Of a DNA stretch of 14,009 nt, positions 7,816 to 14,009 are shown piece after piece. The DNA comes from an uncultured Eubacteriales bacterium (GTDB taxonomy: Bacteria > Bacillota > Clostridia > Oscillospirales > Acutalibacteraceae): positions 1 to 14,009 of the forward strand of contig CAKUMQ010000062.1 in the NCBI GenBank assembly GCA_934667845.1, in the 5' to 3' direction. Position numbers and translations under genes: made by a program. The notes under the pieces were generated by a model that saw nothing but the letters and a program-made list of their open reading frames with translations, was not told the origin of the DNA and made no database searches. The stretch's first letter is position 1; each line of letters begins with the position of its first letter.

Positions 7816-10800
7816 CTCCGCACAGCCGGACAGACAGCCGGTACGGGCTTGTATCCGCCGCGCCGCTGACCTTGGCATAGCAGGCGCCCGGCCAATCGTC
7901 GGTCCTGACGCGCAGATACTCCGTCGGCATCTCACCGCTCACCGAGCGGCACAGCTTCATCGTCCCGTCCGCCTGCTTTTGATAGATCTCCAGAGAACAG
8001 CGGCGTCCGGCCGTACTCTCCAGCTTCCATTCCGCAAAGACGGCGCCGGACGGCACATCGACAAAGAACCAGTCCGTGTCCCCCTCGGCATACAGCAGGC
8101 TGTCGGTCGCCTCCGCCGTGCCGTTTTCGTCCGGCGTCAGCCTGACTGCGCCCTCCGGCGTGTCGTTGTCCGGCTCATGCACGTCCGCATACACCGTCAC
8201 GGTGAAGGATACCGTATTGTTGGCCTCATTGCTTTCGGGGATCGCGGCGTTAAAGTCCGCCATGGCGCAGACCGTGTATTGTCCCGCCAGGATCGGCCGC
8301 CAGCTCAGCTCTTTCGTTACCGTTGACTGTGCGTTCATGGCGGGAACCGCCGCCGACGTCTCATAAACGACCGTCCCCGTGCTGTCGGTCACGAACAGGC
8401 CGACAGTATGGGCGCCGACCGGAGAAACGCCGTTGCGCTCCGTCAGGACGATCGGCAGTTCCGCCCCCAAAAAGCCCTTGGTCACGCCGTTCTGCACCGA
8501 CACGGTCAGATCCGACTTTTTGTATACCGTAAAGCTGCCGGTCCTGTTCACCGTCGTATAGCCGTTGGTGTCCGCCGTGACGGTATAGGTATAGGTGCCG
8601 ACCGCAAGAGAGCTGAGCGTAAAGCCCGGCACGAACGTGCCGCCCGAGGCCAGCTTTCCCGAGGTCTTGCGCTCATCCTTCACTGTATTGCCCGCCGGAC
8701 CCTTCACCACAAGGCGCGTGGTGACCGGCGGGATCTTCCCCGTGCCGCTGTGCTTGACCGTCGGCTTGATCGTCACGCTCTGCCCCTCATACAGCAGGGC
8801 GGAGCTCATGCTCACGCCGGTCACCGCCAGCGTCGGGGAGGACAAGAACCACCGGTAGTGGGAATATCCTTTATTGGTATAGGTAAAGATGTTGGTGCCC
8901 GGGCCGGTCGCGCTCGCGTCCACGGACATGGCGCGCTCGCCCTTTCCGCATTGCGGCAGAAGGCTGTAGCTGCCGTCGGAATATTTGACAAACTGCCATT
9001 TCTGCGAAGCGGCGCCCGTCCAGGCGGCGGTCGTGATATTGGCGGAGTTGGCGGCGCTGGCTCCCTCTACGGTCAGCGCCAGAGAGGTATTGTCGGCGGG
9101 CGATAGGCGGTAATAGGTGCCGGAGACCGCGCTCAGCACCCAACGCTGCTGTTTGCTGCCGCCTGAATAGGCGTTTTGCGCCACGTTCCCCGAGCTTTCC
9201 CGCGTGAGATAGCCGCCCGTTTTCACCGACTCCAGATAATAGGTTCCCGCTTTCATTGTCTCCGCCGTATAGGAATAGGTGATCGAGATATACGGCAGCG
9301 CGGTCGCATCCCGGTTCTCGGCATATTCGCGGGTCGCCAGCACGCGGTTATAGTCGGCTTTGGCCGTATTGGTGTCGTTTTTCAGCAGAATGCCCTTTCC
9401 GAGCAGATCGAGCGTCTTTTTCCATTTCTGCGCGAGGGCTGTGATCGTCAGCTCGTATTTTTTGTTGCTTTGCATTGCCGTCAGGCACTGCCGGTTCACC
9501 GCATGGGCGGTCGGCGCCACGCCGCTGTATGTCGCCGTTTTCTCCTCCCAGGCCGCGCCGTTATATTCGTATACACCGACATTGGCGGACACTCCGTTGG
9601 AGCCGCCCACCTTCGTCACACTGACGGCGGCCTTGGTGATGGTGTACTGCGGATTCCGATAGGCGGCGGTCTCCTTCAGTGCCGGAAATTTCATCAGCAC
9701 ATAGCCGATCCCGTAGGAGGAGTCCACATAGCCGATATTTCCGTAGTGGTTCGAGCCGGAGGTGCCGTTCGGCCGCTTGCTGTAGACGATGGTATCGTTG
9801 ATCCCCGACTTATCGCTTTTGTACGGGCCGCCGCTGAAGGACGGATCCACGGTCACGGGATAGACGATATTTTCGTCGCTCAGAAACTCCTTATCCACCA
9901 CCATCGTCACCGCATAGCTCTCCGCGTCTATCGGCGTCAGCTCATACCGGTTATCGAACGTCTCATGGACGAGCGCGCCGCTGTCATAGACATAGATCGG
10001 GGTCAACGCGCCGCTGACCGCTCCCGTGTCGGGATCGGTCAGCACGATGCCGCCGTCCTCCGCCACAGAAGCGGTCAGCCCGTCGGTATGAAGAACAAAG
10101 CTCCAGCGGTTCTGCTCCGGACGCGCAGAGAGAATCAGATCCTCCTTGCAGCCGGTCAGCGTCGGCGTGTACCGCAGAGCGGTCTGCGCCCCGAACACGT
10201 GGGCATAGGTCACGGCCTGCTGTGCCGTTCCGCCTGCTGTGCCGTGTGCGGTCACCTGCCCGTCGGGCGCCTCTGCCGCGGCATCTGCGGGACACAGCTC
10301 CAATCGCGCGCCGCCCACAGTCATCACGATCCCCGTCGAGGCGGTCAGCCGGTGGGGGAAATACACCTTTGTCTCATTCGTCTCGCAGGAATAGGCATAT
10401 CCCTGACAGCTCTCGTCGGCAATATCGGTCGAAAGCGCCAGCGACTTGTCATGCACCGCCCCGGCCTCGTCCAGATATTTGACATCGGCGGCAAACGCAT
10501 ATTCCGTTTTGCTGCCGTCCCGATTCTGATACAGCACGGAGCTCAGCGATGTCTCCTGCTCATACAGCCGGTTGACGCTGCCGTTGCTCTCCAGCACATC
10601 CGCCGTCAGCGTCGCCGGAATGTCCTCCATGACAAGCTCCGCCGCCGACAGCTCCTCAAGCGTCATATCGCCCGCCGACAGGACCAGCGGCATCTGCCCC
10701 GCTTCGGTCACGCGCGTCGCCGGGGCGATCCCGCACCCCGTGACGAGCGCTGCCGCCGTCAGACCCACCAGCGTCCACCGGCCAAGCCGCGCCGCCGTGC

Positions 10801-10858
10801 GTTTTATGTTCCTCAACTTCTCCAACTCTTTTCTGCTCTCTTTCCGCATGAAATGCAT
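7799..10858 (-). CDS. WapA-like surface lipoprotein with DNRLRE, ricin-like, CARDB-like and PPC-like domains
   Basis: This 1019-residue exported protein has a basic n-region, a hydrophobic segment (about 28-41) and lipobox LVTGC, so Cys42 is the likely lipidated residue. Residues about 60-340 resemble the N-terminal part of WapA/RHS surface proteins, ending in the typical YPVTVDPSF. About 340-535 is a DNRLRE-type beta domain (YVLMKFPAL region). About 536-675 is ricin-type beta-trefoil-like, with three (Q/x)xW repeats at Trp573, Trp621 and Trp670. About 676-890 holds two CARDB-like Ig folds (second one ends ESNEANNTVSFTVTV). About 890-1019 resembles a bacterial pre-peptidase C-terminal domain (DVHEPDNDTPEGA; DTDWFFVDV). 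It probably binds wall or cell-surface glycans and anchors its coupled partner; this is inferred. The start is uncertain: GTG 10861, ATG 10858 and ATG 10849 are in frame and none has a strong ribosome site. Confidence 0.85.
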   Translation of the reverse strand: MHFMRKESRKELEKLRNIKRTAARLGRWTLVGLTAAALVTGCGIAPATRVTEAGQMPLVLSAGDMTLEELSAAELVMEDIPATLTADVLESNGSVNRLYEQETSLSSVLYQNRDGSKTEYAFAADVKYLDEAGAVHDKSLALSTDIADESCQGYAYSCETNETKVYFPHRLTASTGIVMTVGGARLELCPADAAAEAPDGQVTAHGTAGGTAQQAVTYAHVFGAQTALRYTPTLTGCKEDLILSARPEQNRWSFVLHTDGLTASVAEDGGIVLTDPDTGAVSGALTPIYVYDSGALVHETFDNRYELTPIDAESYAVTMVVDKEFLSDENIVYPVTVDPSFSGGPYKSDKSGINDTIVYSKRPNGTSGSNHYGNIGYVDSSYGIGYVLMKFPALKETAAYRNPQYTITKAAVSVTKVGGSNGVSANVGVYEYNGAAWEEKTATYSGVAPTAHAVNRQCLTAMQSNKKYELTITALAQKWKKTLDLLGKGILLKNDTNTAKADYNRVLATREYAENRDATALPYISITYSYTAETMKAGTYYLESVKTGGYLTRESSGNVAQNAYSGGSKQQRWVLSAVSGTYYRLSPADNTSLALTVEGASAANSANITTAAWTGAASQKWQFVKYSDGSYSLLPQCGKGERAMSVDASATGPGTNIFTYTNKGYSHYRWFLSSPTLAVTGVSMSSALLYEGQSVTIKPTVKHSGTGKIPPVTTRLVVKGPAGNTVKDERKTSGKLASGGTFVPGFTLSSLAVGTYTYTVTADTNGYTTVNRTGSFTVYKKSDLTVSVQNGVTKGFLGAELPIVLTERNGVSPVGAHTVGLFVTDSTGTVVYETSAAVPAMNAQSTVTKELSWRPILAGQYTVCAMADFNAAIPESNEANNTVSFTVTVYADVHEPDNDTPEGAVRLTPDENGTAEATDSLLYAEGDTDWFFVDVPSGAVFAEWKLESTAGRRCSLEIYQKQADGTMKLCRSVSGEMPTEYLRVRTDDWPGACYAKVSGAADTSPYRLSVRLCGEEAAQ

Positions 10859-10861
10859 CAC

Positions 10862-11113
10862 AGTGTCGCCCGAAATACCGGAGACGGTGAAGCCCGTCGG
10901 CCGGCAAGAACGGATACAGGTGCCGGCTAGGTATTTTCGTACAGTTTTCGGTTACAGACAGGGGTGTCCCTGCCGACCGACGGTTCTCTCTCCATCTTCG
11001 GTTATGTCGGGGAAACACAAGGTGGTATTTTCGTCAGGCTGTTCATCATACAGCGGACCGGCAATTGCAGGCTGTATGAAAATGTATGATGAGCAAAAGC
11101 CCGGGCTTACCGC
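10862..11113 (-). other. Structured non-coding leader upstream of the toxin operon
   Basis: These 252 bases hold no convincing gene. They contain an 8-bp stem (11047-11054 with 11071-11078), an alternative 11-bp near-perfect stem (11041-11051 with 11084-11094), a 5-bp stem (10959-10963 with 10968-10972) and a 7-bp stem GCCGGCA/TGCCGGC (10900-10906 with 10921-10927). Two direct repeats are also present: GGTATTTTCGT at 10930 and 11024, and TTCGGTTA at 10947 and 10997. A 12-bp palindrome AAGCCCGGGCTT (11097-11108), followed on the minus strand by TT, sits just after the small secreted gene and may be a weak terminator. I found no good sigma-A promoter here, so the operon may be read from upstream or from a non-housekeeping promoter. 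Confidence 0.4.
10930..11034. repeat. Paired direct repeats GGTATTTTCGT and TTCGGTTA in the leader
   Basis: An 11-bp repeat occurs at 10930-10940 and 11024-11034, and an 8-bp repeat at 10947-10954 and 10997-11004, all in the same orientation. The order is A-B-B-A. They could be regulator sites or remnants of a duplication. Function is unknown. Confidence 0.4.
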
Positions 11114-11539
11114 TTATTTCTTGATCTCCTCACTGTAGTCTGTAATGGTCTCGCTCTTTGAACCGCTGTAGGCCACATACTCCGCCTTCACCTTATAGGT
11201 GCCGTCGGAGACGCTGTGCTTGCGGTACATCATTGCATCATAGCTATAGAAAGTCTCTGTCCAACTGGCCTCATCCGACCACCACAGACCCAAAAAGCCT
11301 TTCTTTTGCAGCGTCATGGTGATGACTACCTTGGTCGTGATTCCGTCATATCCATTGAAATCGGCTACCAATGAAGCCTGTCCGCCGGAAACGGACAATG
11401 TCGTCCTATAATTGTTGGTATACTGTAAAAGCGGTGCAATCTCGGAATCGCCCGAAGAAACGGTTTGCGCGCTCACACACAAAAACGACGTACACAACAG
11501 CATCATGGATACCAAAACGGCAATGGCTTTCTTCCACAT
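11114..11539 (-). CDS. Small secreted protein of unknown function
   Basis: The 141-residue protein begins with a clear Sec signal peptide (MWKKAIAVLV..., hydrophobic 6-20, cleavage likely after VSA near residue 24). The mature part looks all-beta and ends with a pattern I associate with small secreted clostridial proteins: MTLQKK (75-80), an aromatic stretch LWWSDEASW (85-93), GTYKVKAEYVAY (113-124) and SETITDYS (129-136). No catalytic motif is visible and the function is unknown. The start is well supported: AAAGAGGTGA ends six bases before ATG 11539. The gene lies 112 bases after the DUF4367 gene and 255 bases before the toxin operon, on the same strand. A candidate ECF-type promoter precedes it, so it may be a target of the adjacent sigma factor. 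Attachment to the toxin locus is not shown. Confidence 0.85.
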   Translation of the reverse strand: MWKKAIAVLVSMMLLCTSFLCVSAQTVSSGDSEIAPLLQYTNNYRTTLSVSGGQASLVADFNGYDGITTKVVITMTLQKKGFLGLWWSDEASWTETFYSYDAMMYRKHSVSDGTYKVKAEYVAYSGSKSETITDYSEEIKK

Positions 11540-11545
11540 AAAAAA

Positions 11546-11555
11546 TCACCTCTTT
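11546..11555 (-). promoter_or_regulatory. Ribosome binding site of the small secreted gene
   Basis: AAAGAGGTGA on the minus strand, six bases upstream of ATG 11539, is a near-perfect Bacillota Shine-Dalgarno sequence and fixes the start of this gene. Confidence 0.85.
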
Positions 11556-11594
11556 CTCTGCGATAGTTCTGGCTGCAATTTGCCCTTCCATAAA

Positions 11595-11625
11595 CTATAA
11601 CCCGAGAAAGAGACGATTTGTGACA
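11595..11625 (-). promoter_or_regulatory. Candidate ECF-type promoter for the small secreted gene
   Basis: The minus strand reads TGTCAC (11620-11625), 15 bases, then CGGGTTATAG (11595-11604). There is no TTGACA-like box at the correct distance from the TATAG, so it is a poor sigma-A promoter. A TGTCAC/TGTAAC -35 with a CG-containing -10 recalls ECF promoters of Bacillota. The neighbouring sigma factor is the obvious candidate to read it, but this rests on one site. Confidence 0.42.
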
Positions 11626-11651
11626 GGTTTTTCGAAATTTTTTCAAAAAAA

Positions 11652-12341
11652 TTATTTTACGGACTCTGCTATACGCAAAAGCTCACTTTTCCCCAATGCA
11701 GAAGGGAGGGAAAGACTAAATATATAGGTTCCGTCGCTCCAAATGAGGTTGTCATAGCCTTTGTTCCGGTAATATACGGCATCCTTACCGTTGACGGTCA
11801 CGTTTTCCGCAGTGACTCCCTCCGTATCAACATTAATTTTCACATTATTTAAGGTCTGTTCAAAAGATATGCCTCTGCCGTCACTGTCGCAGTATTTGTA
11901 TTTTGCTATAATATCATACTGCACTTCCGATACCGGAGCAAACCCGTCCGGGAGGTATTGCGGCGTAAAATACTGTTCGATCCGCTCCATGGCCGACACA
12001 TCGCTGTCGTCTTTTTGAAAGATGATTCGCGAAAACTCCTCATAGACCTCCATAAAGAAGCGGACGACCGGCTCGCGCAGGGCTTTTACACTGAATACTG
12101 TCGTTGTCAGCGCCAGACACACCGCAACAAACACGACCGCGACCCGCTTGCCCACGGTGTTGATCATGGCGGAAAAGGGAAGCCGCTGTATGCGGATCAG
12201 CCGATCCATTTTTCGTTCAAATGCAGGAGAGAATGTATAGGGTTCCCATTCCCCGTCTTTCGGCAGCTTGGATAGCTGCTTTTCCATATACAATTCCAGT
12301 GCCGCCCGCAATTTGTCATCGGCAGCCGACTGTTTCTGCAT
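11652..12341 (-). CDS. One-pass membrane DUF4367 protein, probable anti-sigma or sensor partner
   Basis: From ATG 12341 this is 229 residues: a cytoplasmic region 1-65 rich in charged helices, one membrane segment about 67-85 (VAVVFVAVCLALTT), then an outside domain. Residues about 122-229 fit the DUF4367 pattern: YFTPQYLPDGF at the start, a VNGKDAVYY strand, LIWSDGTYIFSLSLPS, and ELLRIAESVK at the end. Such proteins commonly follow ECF sigma genes in Clostridia and are thought to hold the sigma factor at the membrane and sense the outside. A longer in-frame start at 12389 exists, but MQKQSAADDK at 12341, preceded by GGTGAG, is the more usual beginning. With this start the gene overlaps the sigma gene by 26 bases, which supports co-translation. 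The anti-sigma role is inferred from topology and neighbourhood. Confidence 0.82.
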   Translation of the reverse strand: MQKQSAADDKLRAALELYMEKQLSKLPKDGEWEPYTFSPAFERKMDRLIRIQRLPFSAMINTVGKRVAVVFVAVCLALTTTVFSVKALREPVVRFFMEVYEEFSRIIFQKDDSDVSAMERIEQYFTPQYLPDGFAPVSEVQYDIIAKYKYCDSDGRGISFEQTLNNVKINVDTEGVTAENVTVNGKDAVYYRNKGYDNLIWSDGTYIFSLSLPSALGKSELLRIAESVK

Positions 12342-12885
12342 GGCGCTCACCAACCCTTCCCAATTGCACAGCCAACCGCCGCCGTGCACGTTCTATCCGC
12401 TTGCGGACAGCCGCCTCATGGATATTCAGCAGCCGCGCGATCTCTTTGTCGGTCAATCCGTGAATATACCGCAGCGTGAGAATATCGCTGTCCAGCTTGG
12501 AAAGGTCTTCGATCCCGGCGGCGATCTCCTCGGCCGTAAGCTCGGCAAGCAGTTGTTCCACCCCGCCGTCATGATCCACCAGATCCTCCTGTACTTCCTC
12601 AAAAGCGATCGTGTTTTGTCTCCTGCGTGCCGCGTAGATTCTCTTTGCTTCGTTCTCAGCCACAATAATGACAAAAGCCTTTGTTTTGTGACAGTCCACC
12701 TCGCCGATCCTGCCTATACGCGGAATTATTTTCAAAAAAGCTGCGTGTACGGCATCCTCCGCCAGATAATTGTCCTGCAGGATCTCATTTGCCGCATACT
12801 GCATCAGTTGTCTGTACTTGCGGTAAAGCGCCTCAAACTTGTCTCTGTCCTCCGGCAGATCGATCATATTCAGGTAAAACAGCAC
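12316..12885 (-). CDS. ECF-type RNA polymerase sigma factor
   Basis: The 189-residue protein has the two-domain ECF layout. Region 2 is about 15-90, with the helix YAANEILQDNYLAEDAVHAAF that binds core polymerase, followed by KTKAFVIIVAENEAKRIY. Region 4 is about 125-176, with LDSDILTLRYIHGLTDKEIA and helix-turn-helix LLNIHEAAVRKRIERARRRL that reads the -35 box. There is no region 1 or 3, as expected. The start is GTG 12885: AAGGAGGGG sits six bases upstream and no better ATG exists (ATG at codon 7 lacks a ribosome site). It is the first gene after a strong sigma-A promoter and overlaps the DUF4367 gene. Likely targets are envelope genes, perhaps the small secreted protein. I cannot name the ECF subgroup. 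Confidence 0.93.
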   Translation of the reverse strand: MLFYLNMIDLPEDRDKFEALYRKYRQLMQYAANEILQDNYLAEDAVHAAFLKIIPRIGRIGEVDCHKTKAFVIIVAENEAKRIYAARRRQNTIAFEEVQEDLVDHDGGVEQLLAELTAEEIAAGIEDLSKLDSDILTLRYIHGLTDKEIARLLNIHEAAVRKRIERARRRLAVQLGRVGERHAETVGCR

Positions 12886-12891
12886 GGGAGA

Positions 12892-12900
12892 CCCCTCCTT
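12892..12900 (-). promoter_or_regulatory. Ribosome binding site deciding the GTG start of the sigma gene
   Basis: AAGGAGGGG on the minus strand is six bases before GTG 12885. The strong site justifies a GTG start over the in-frame ATG at codon 7. Confidence 0.85.
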
Positions 12901-12912
12901 TTTTGTACCGCC

Positions 12913-12941
12913 ATTTTACCACCTTTATATTGATCCGGCAA
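12913..12941 (-). promoter_or_regulatory. Sigma-A promoter of the ECF sigma operon
   Basis: The minus strand reads TTGCCG (12936-12941), exactly 17 bases, then TAAAAT (12913-12918). Both boxes are close to the housekeeping consensus and spacing is ideal. Transcription would start near 12906, giving a short leader of about 20 bases with the ribosome site. Confidence 0.75.
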
Positions 12942-13158
12942 CTGTATTTTTAAGCGGAGACCGGTATTTTTTGGGGGGAGATGTGCTTTTTGTACTGTGA
13001 AAGAAGGGGGAGATAGGGTGTTATGTACCAAGGTTAAGTAATCACGCAAAAACCTAGCAAAAGAAGTTATATCTCTCATGGGCAACAGAATAACACAAGA
13101 TATGATCTATCATAGTGCCTTATCAGCAGGGCTGCGGCTTTCCGTATCCGATGAAAGA
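12942..13158. other. Intergenic region without a supported gene
   Basis: About 217 AT-rich bases separate the sigma promoter from the hairpin after the S1-like gene. The only notable element is an inverted repeat TATGAT-ct-ATCATA at 13101-13114, a possible operator with no other support. A 71-codon minus-strand reading frame crossing this region runs through the promoter and the sigma start and is not credible. Confidence 0.5.
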
Positions 13159-13187
13159 GGGTTGCCGGGCTGATGATCCGGCAGCCC
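13159..13187 (-). terminator. Probable weak rho-independent terminator after the S1-like gene
   Basis: Four bases after the stop codon, the minus strand forms a 10-bp stem (13178-13187 with 13159-13168, one C-A mismatch) around a 9-base loop, followed by TCTTTC. The stem is GC-rich and well placed, but the T-run is short. Confidence 0.5.
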
Positions 13188-13191
13188 GTTC

Positions 13192-13803
13192 TTACCACTT
13201 GGCAACGATCTTGCCGTATACGAGCTTCCGACGATAATCGTACTTCGTAACAACGACGATCACCTGATCGCCGATACGGAAATCGGTGTCGTATTGATAT
13301 TGCGAATATGTACACAGGCAGTCAAGATTTTCCTCCAGCTTGCAGAATACGCCGCCTTTGTATTTGCCGGAAATGACGGAGGCCCGGCGGGAATTCAACG
13401 GGTGGCGTATCTCCACGCCGTCGAATGGGTGCGGCTCCGCCTCCTTTACGGATACCTGCAGGGTTTTGCTCTCGGCATCGTATTCTTTCAGAACAGCTGT
13501 ATGCGTTTCTCCGGGATGATACTTTTCCCGCAGATCGAAGATCATCCCGTAGGACAGATCCCGTTGAGACAGCGTCATGTCAAAGCCGCCGCAGGTGGTG
13601 AGCAGATGCACCGCACCGACCGCCAGGATATTGACGGAAACTTTTTTGCCGGTTTTGGGTGCAAGCTTCAAAAACGAGCGGCGGCGAATCGCTAATGCAA
13701 GCCTTCGGGATGCGGCGCAGCAGTCGTTCTCCCGGTCGATCCCGGTGATCACATAGTCGATGACGGCTCCGGTCATAGACCGCAGCACAGCATGGGTGCT
13801 CAT
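13192..13803 (-). CDS. S1-domain RNA-binding protein, probably N-terminally truncated
   Basis: The 203-residue frame holds two S1/OB-type segments. The first is about 50-120: VSVNILAVGAVHLL, then LSYGMIFDLREKYHPGE and LQVSVKEAE. The second is about 140-203: ASVISGKYKGGVFCKLEENL, CLCTYSQYQY, then a final strand VYGKIVAKW. S1 folds bind RNA. The protein resembles the ribosomal-S1-like proteins found on integrative elements and phages of Clostridia, and it begins in mid-domain: residues 9-35 (SMTGAVIDYVITGIDREN, then CCAASRR) look like the end of another S1 domain. An in-frame TAG lies 15 bases before ATG 13803 and no ribosome site is visible, which supports N-terminal loss. A plausible promoter does lie directly upstream, so it may still be expressed. 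No sign links it to the toxin operon. It may be a remnant of a mobile element. Confidence 0.72.
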   Translation of the reverse strand: MSTHAVLRSMTGAVIDYVITGIDRENDCCAASRRLALAIRRRSFLKLAPKTGKKVSVNILAVGAVHLLTTCGGFDMTLSQRDLSYGMIFDLREKYHPGETHTAVLKEYDAESKTLQVSVKEAEPHPFDGVEIRHPLNSRRASVISGKYKGGVFCKLEENLDCLCTYSQYQYDTDFRIGDQVIVVVTKYDYRRKLVYGKIVAKW

Positions 13804-13827
13804 AAGACAGTAATTCTAAAAATTACG

Positions 13828-13857
13828 ATTATGGCATCTGTCAGGCAGGGTTGGCAA
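13828..13857 (-). promoter_or_regulatory. Possible sigma-A promoter of the S1-like gene
   Basis: The minus strand has TTGCCA (13852-13857), 18 bases, then CATAAT (13828-13833). The predicted leader is under 20 bases and lacks a ribosome site, which weakens the call. A small 6-bp inverted repeat GTAATT/AATTAC (13810-13815 with 13821-13826) lies just after it. Confidence 0.4.
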
Positions 13858-13859
13858 CG

Positions 13860-13902
13860 AAATAACGGGTATCTGGTGAAAGCCGGATACCCGTTATTTT
13901 TT
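13860..13902 (+). terminator. Strong hairpin terminator, possibly bidirectional
   Basis: A perfect 14-bp stem AAATAACGGGTATC (13860-13873) pairs with GATACCCGTTATTT (13886-13899) around a 12-base loop that can pair further at its base (GG/CC). Six T residues (13897-13902) follow on the plus strand, the classic rho-independent form. On the minus strand the trailing sequence is only TTATTTCG, so it may end, more weakly, a minus-strand gene lying beyond the right edge. No plus-strand gene is present to its left. Confidence 0.75.
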
Positions 13903-14009
13903 GCTGTCACGAAAAGCAATGGATTTATTCATAGCTTTCAGGTATAATTGCCTTAAATCAATCCTATCCCATCCATTCCGAGATTTTTTCAAAAAATCTC
14001 AAAAAAGTT
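13903..14009. other. Right-edge AT-rich non-coding region with a perfect palindrome
   Basis: No gene is visible. A perfect 9-bp inverted repeat AGATTTTTT-c-AAAAAATCT lies at 13981-13999. A TATAAT box occurs on the plus strand at 13943-13948 but has no adequate -35 partner. The terminator-like hairpin lies just to the left, so this may be a boundary between transcription units. Confidence 0.4.

Noticed and set aside
5007..7880. Open frame of 957 codons on the plus strand
   Set aside because: Antisense shadow of the peptidase and early RHS region; Arg/Gly/His/Gln-rich with no recognisable domain.
246..7895. Longer start for the RHS protein at 7895
   Set aside because: It would add 31 residues before a perfect signal peptide and ignore the AGGAGG and ATGA overlap at 7802.
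9176..10930. Open frame of 584 codons on the plus strand
   Set aside because: Antisense shadow of the lipoprotein gene; its composition is not protein-like, and the minus-strand product has a signal peptide and clear domains.
12870..13085. Small minus-strand frame of 71 codons upstream of the sigma gene
   Set aside because: It runs through the sigma-A promoter, the ribosome site and the start of the sigma gene, and shows no recognisable motif.
13943..13948. Perfect TATAAT box on the plus strand
   Set aside because: No acceptable -35 hexamer at 16-18 bases and no extended -10; there is no plus-strand gene before the window ends.

Overview
The window comes from a moderately GC-rich member of the Clostridia (Bacillota), probably an Oscillospiraceae/Ruminococcaceae-type gut bacterium. 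The grounds are the strong AGGAGG-type ribosome sites, the ECF sigma / DUF4367 gene pair, the secreted-protein style and the WapA/RHS type of polymorphic toxin. This placement is inference; no marker gene is present. Every recognisable gene lies on the minus strand, so biological order runs from right to left.

Region 1 (about 13,190-14,009): a short gene with S1-type RNA-binding domains that appears to have lost its N-terminus. It has a possible promoter and hairpins on both sides. Region 2 (about 11,114-12,941): a clear sigma-A promoter drives an ECF sigma factor. This overlaps a one-pass membrane DUF4367 protein (probable anti-sigma or sensor), followed by a small secreted protein that may have its own ECF-type promoter. 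Region 3 (10,862-11,113): a 252-base non-coding leader with hairpins and direct repeats. Region 4 (1-10,858): a toxin-type operon. A 1019-residue lipoprotein (WapA-like N-terminal region, DNRLRE-type, ricin-like, CARDB-like and PPC-like domains) overlaps by ATGA a 2518-residue secreted giant. The giant carries, in order, a signal peptide, propeptide, subtilisin-like (S8) peptidase, helical region, RHS/YD-repeat shell, RHS core, pre-toxin linker and a His-rich HNH/Endo VII-like nuclease tip. Twenty-nine bases further on starts a gene cut by the window edge, the candidate immunity protein.

Working model (inference): the lipoprotein and the RHS giant together resemble a WapA-type contact toxin split into two translationally coupled proteins. 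The lipoprotein would anchor or display the system at the envelope, the RHS shell would enclose the toxic tip, and the fused subtilase would process it in cis. The cognate immunity protein would protect the producer. The last ~295 bases of the toxin gene are much lower in GC (about 43 % over 241-540, hand count) than the RHS body, as expected of an exchangeable toxin tip. The neighbouring ECF sigma module may link the locus to envelope state, but nothing in the sequence proves that.
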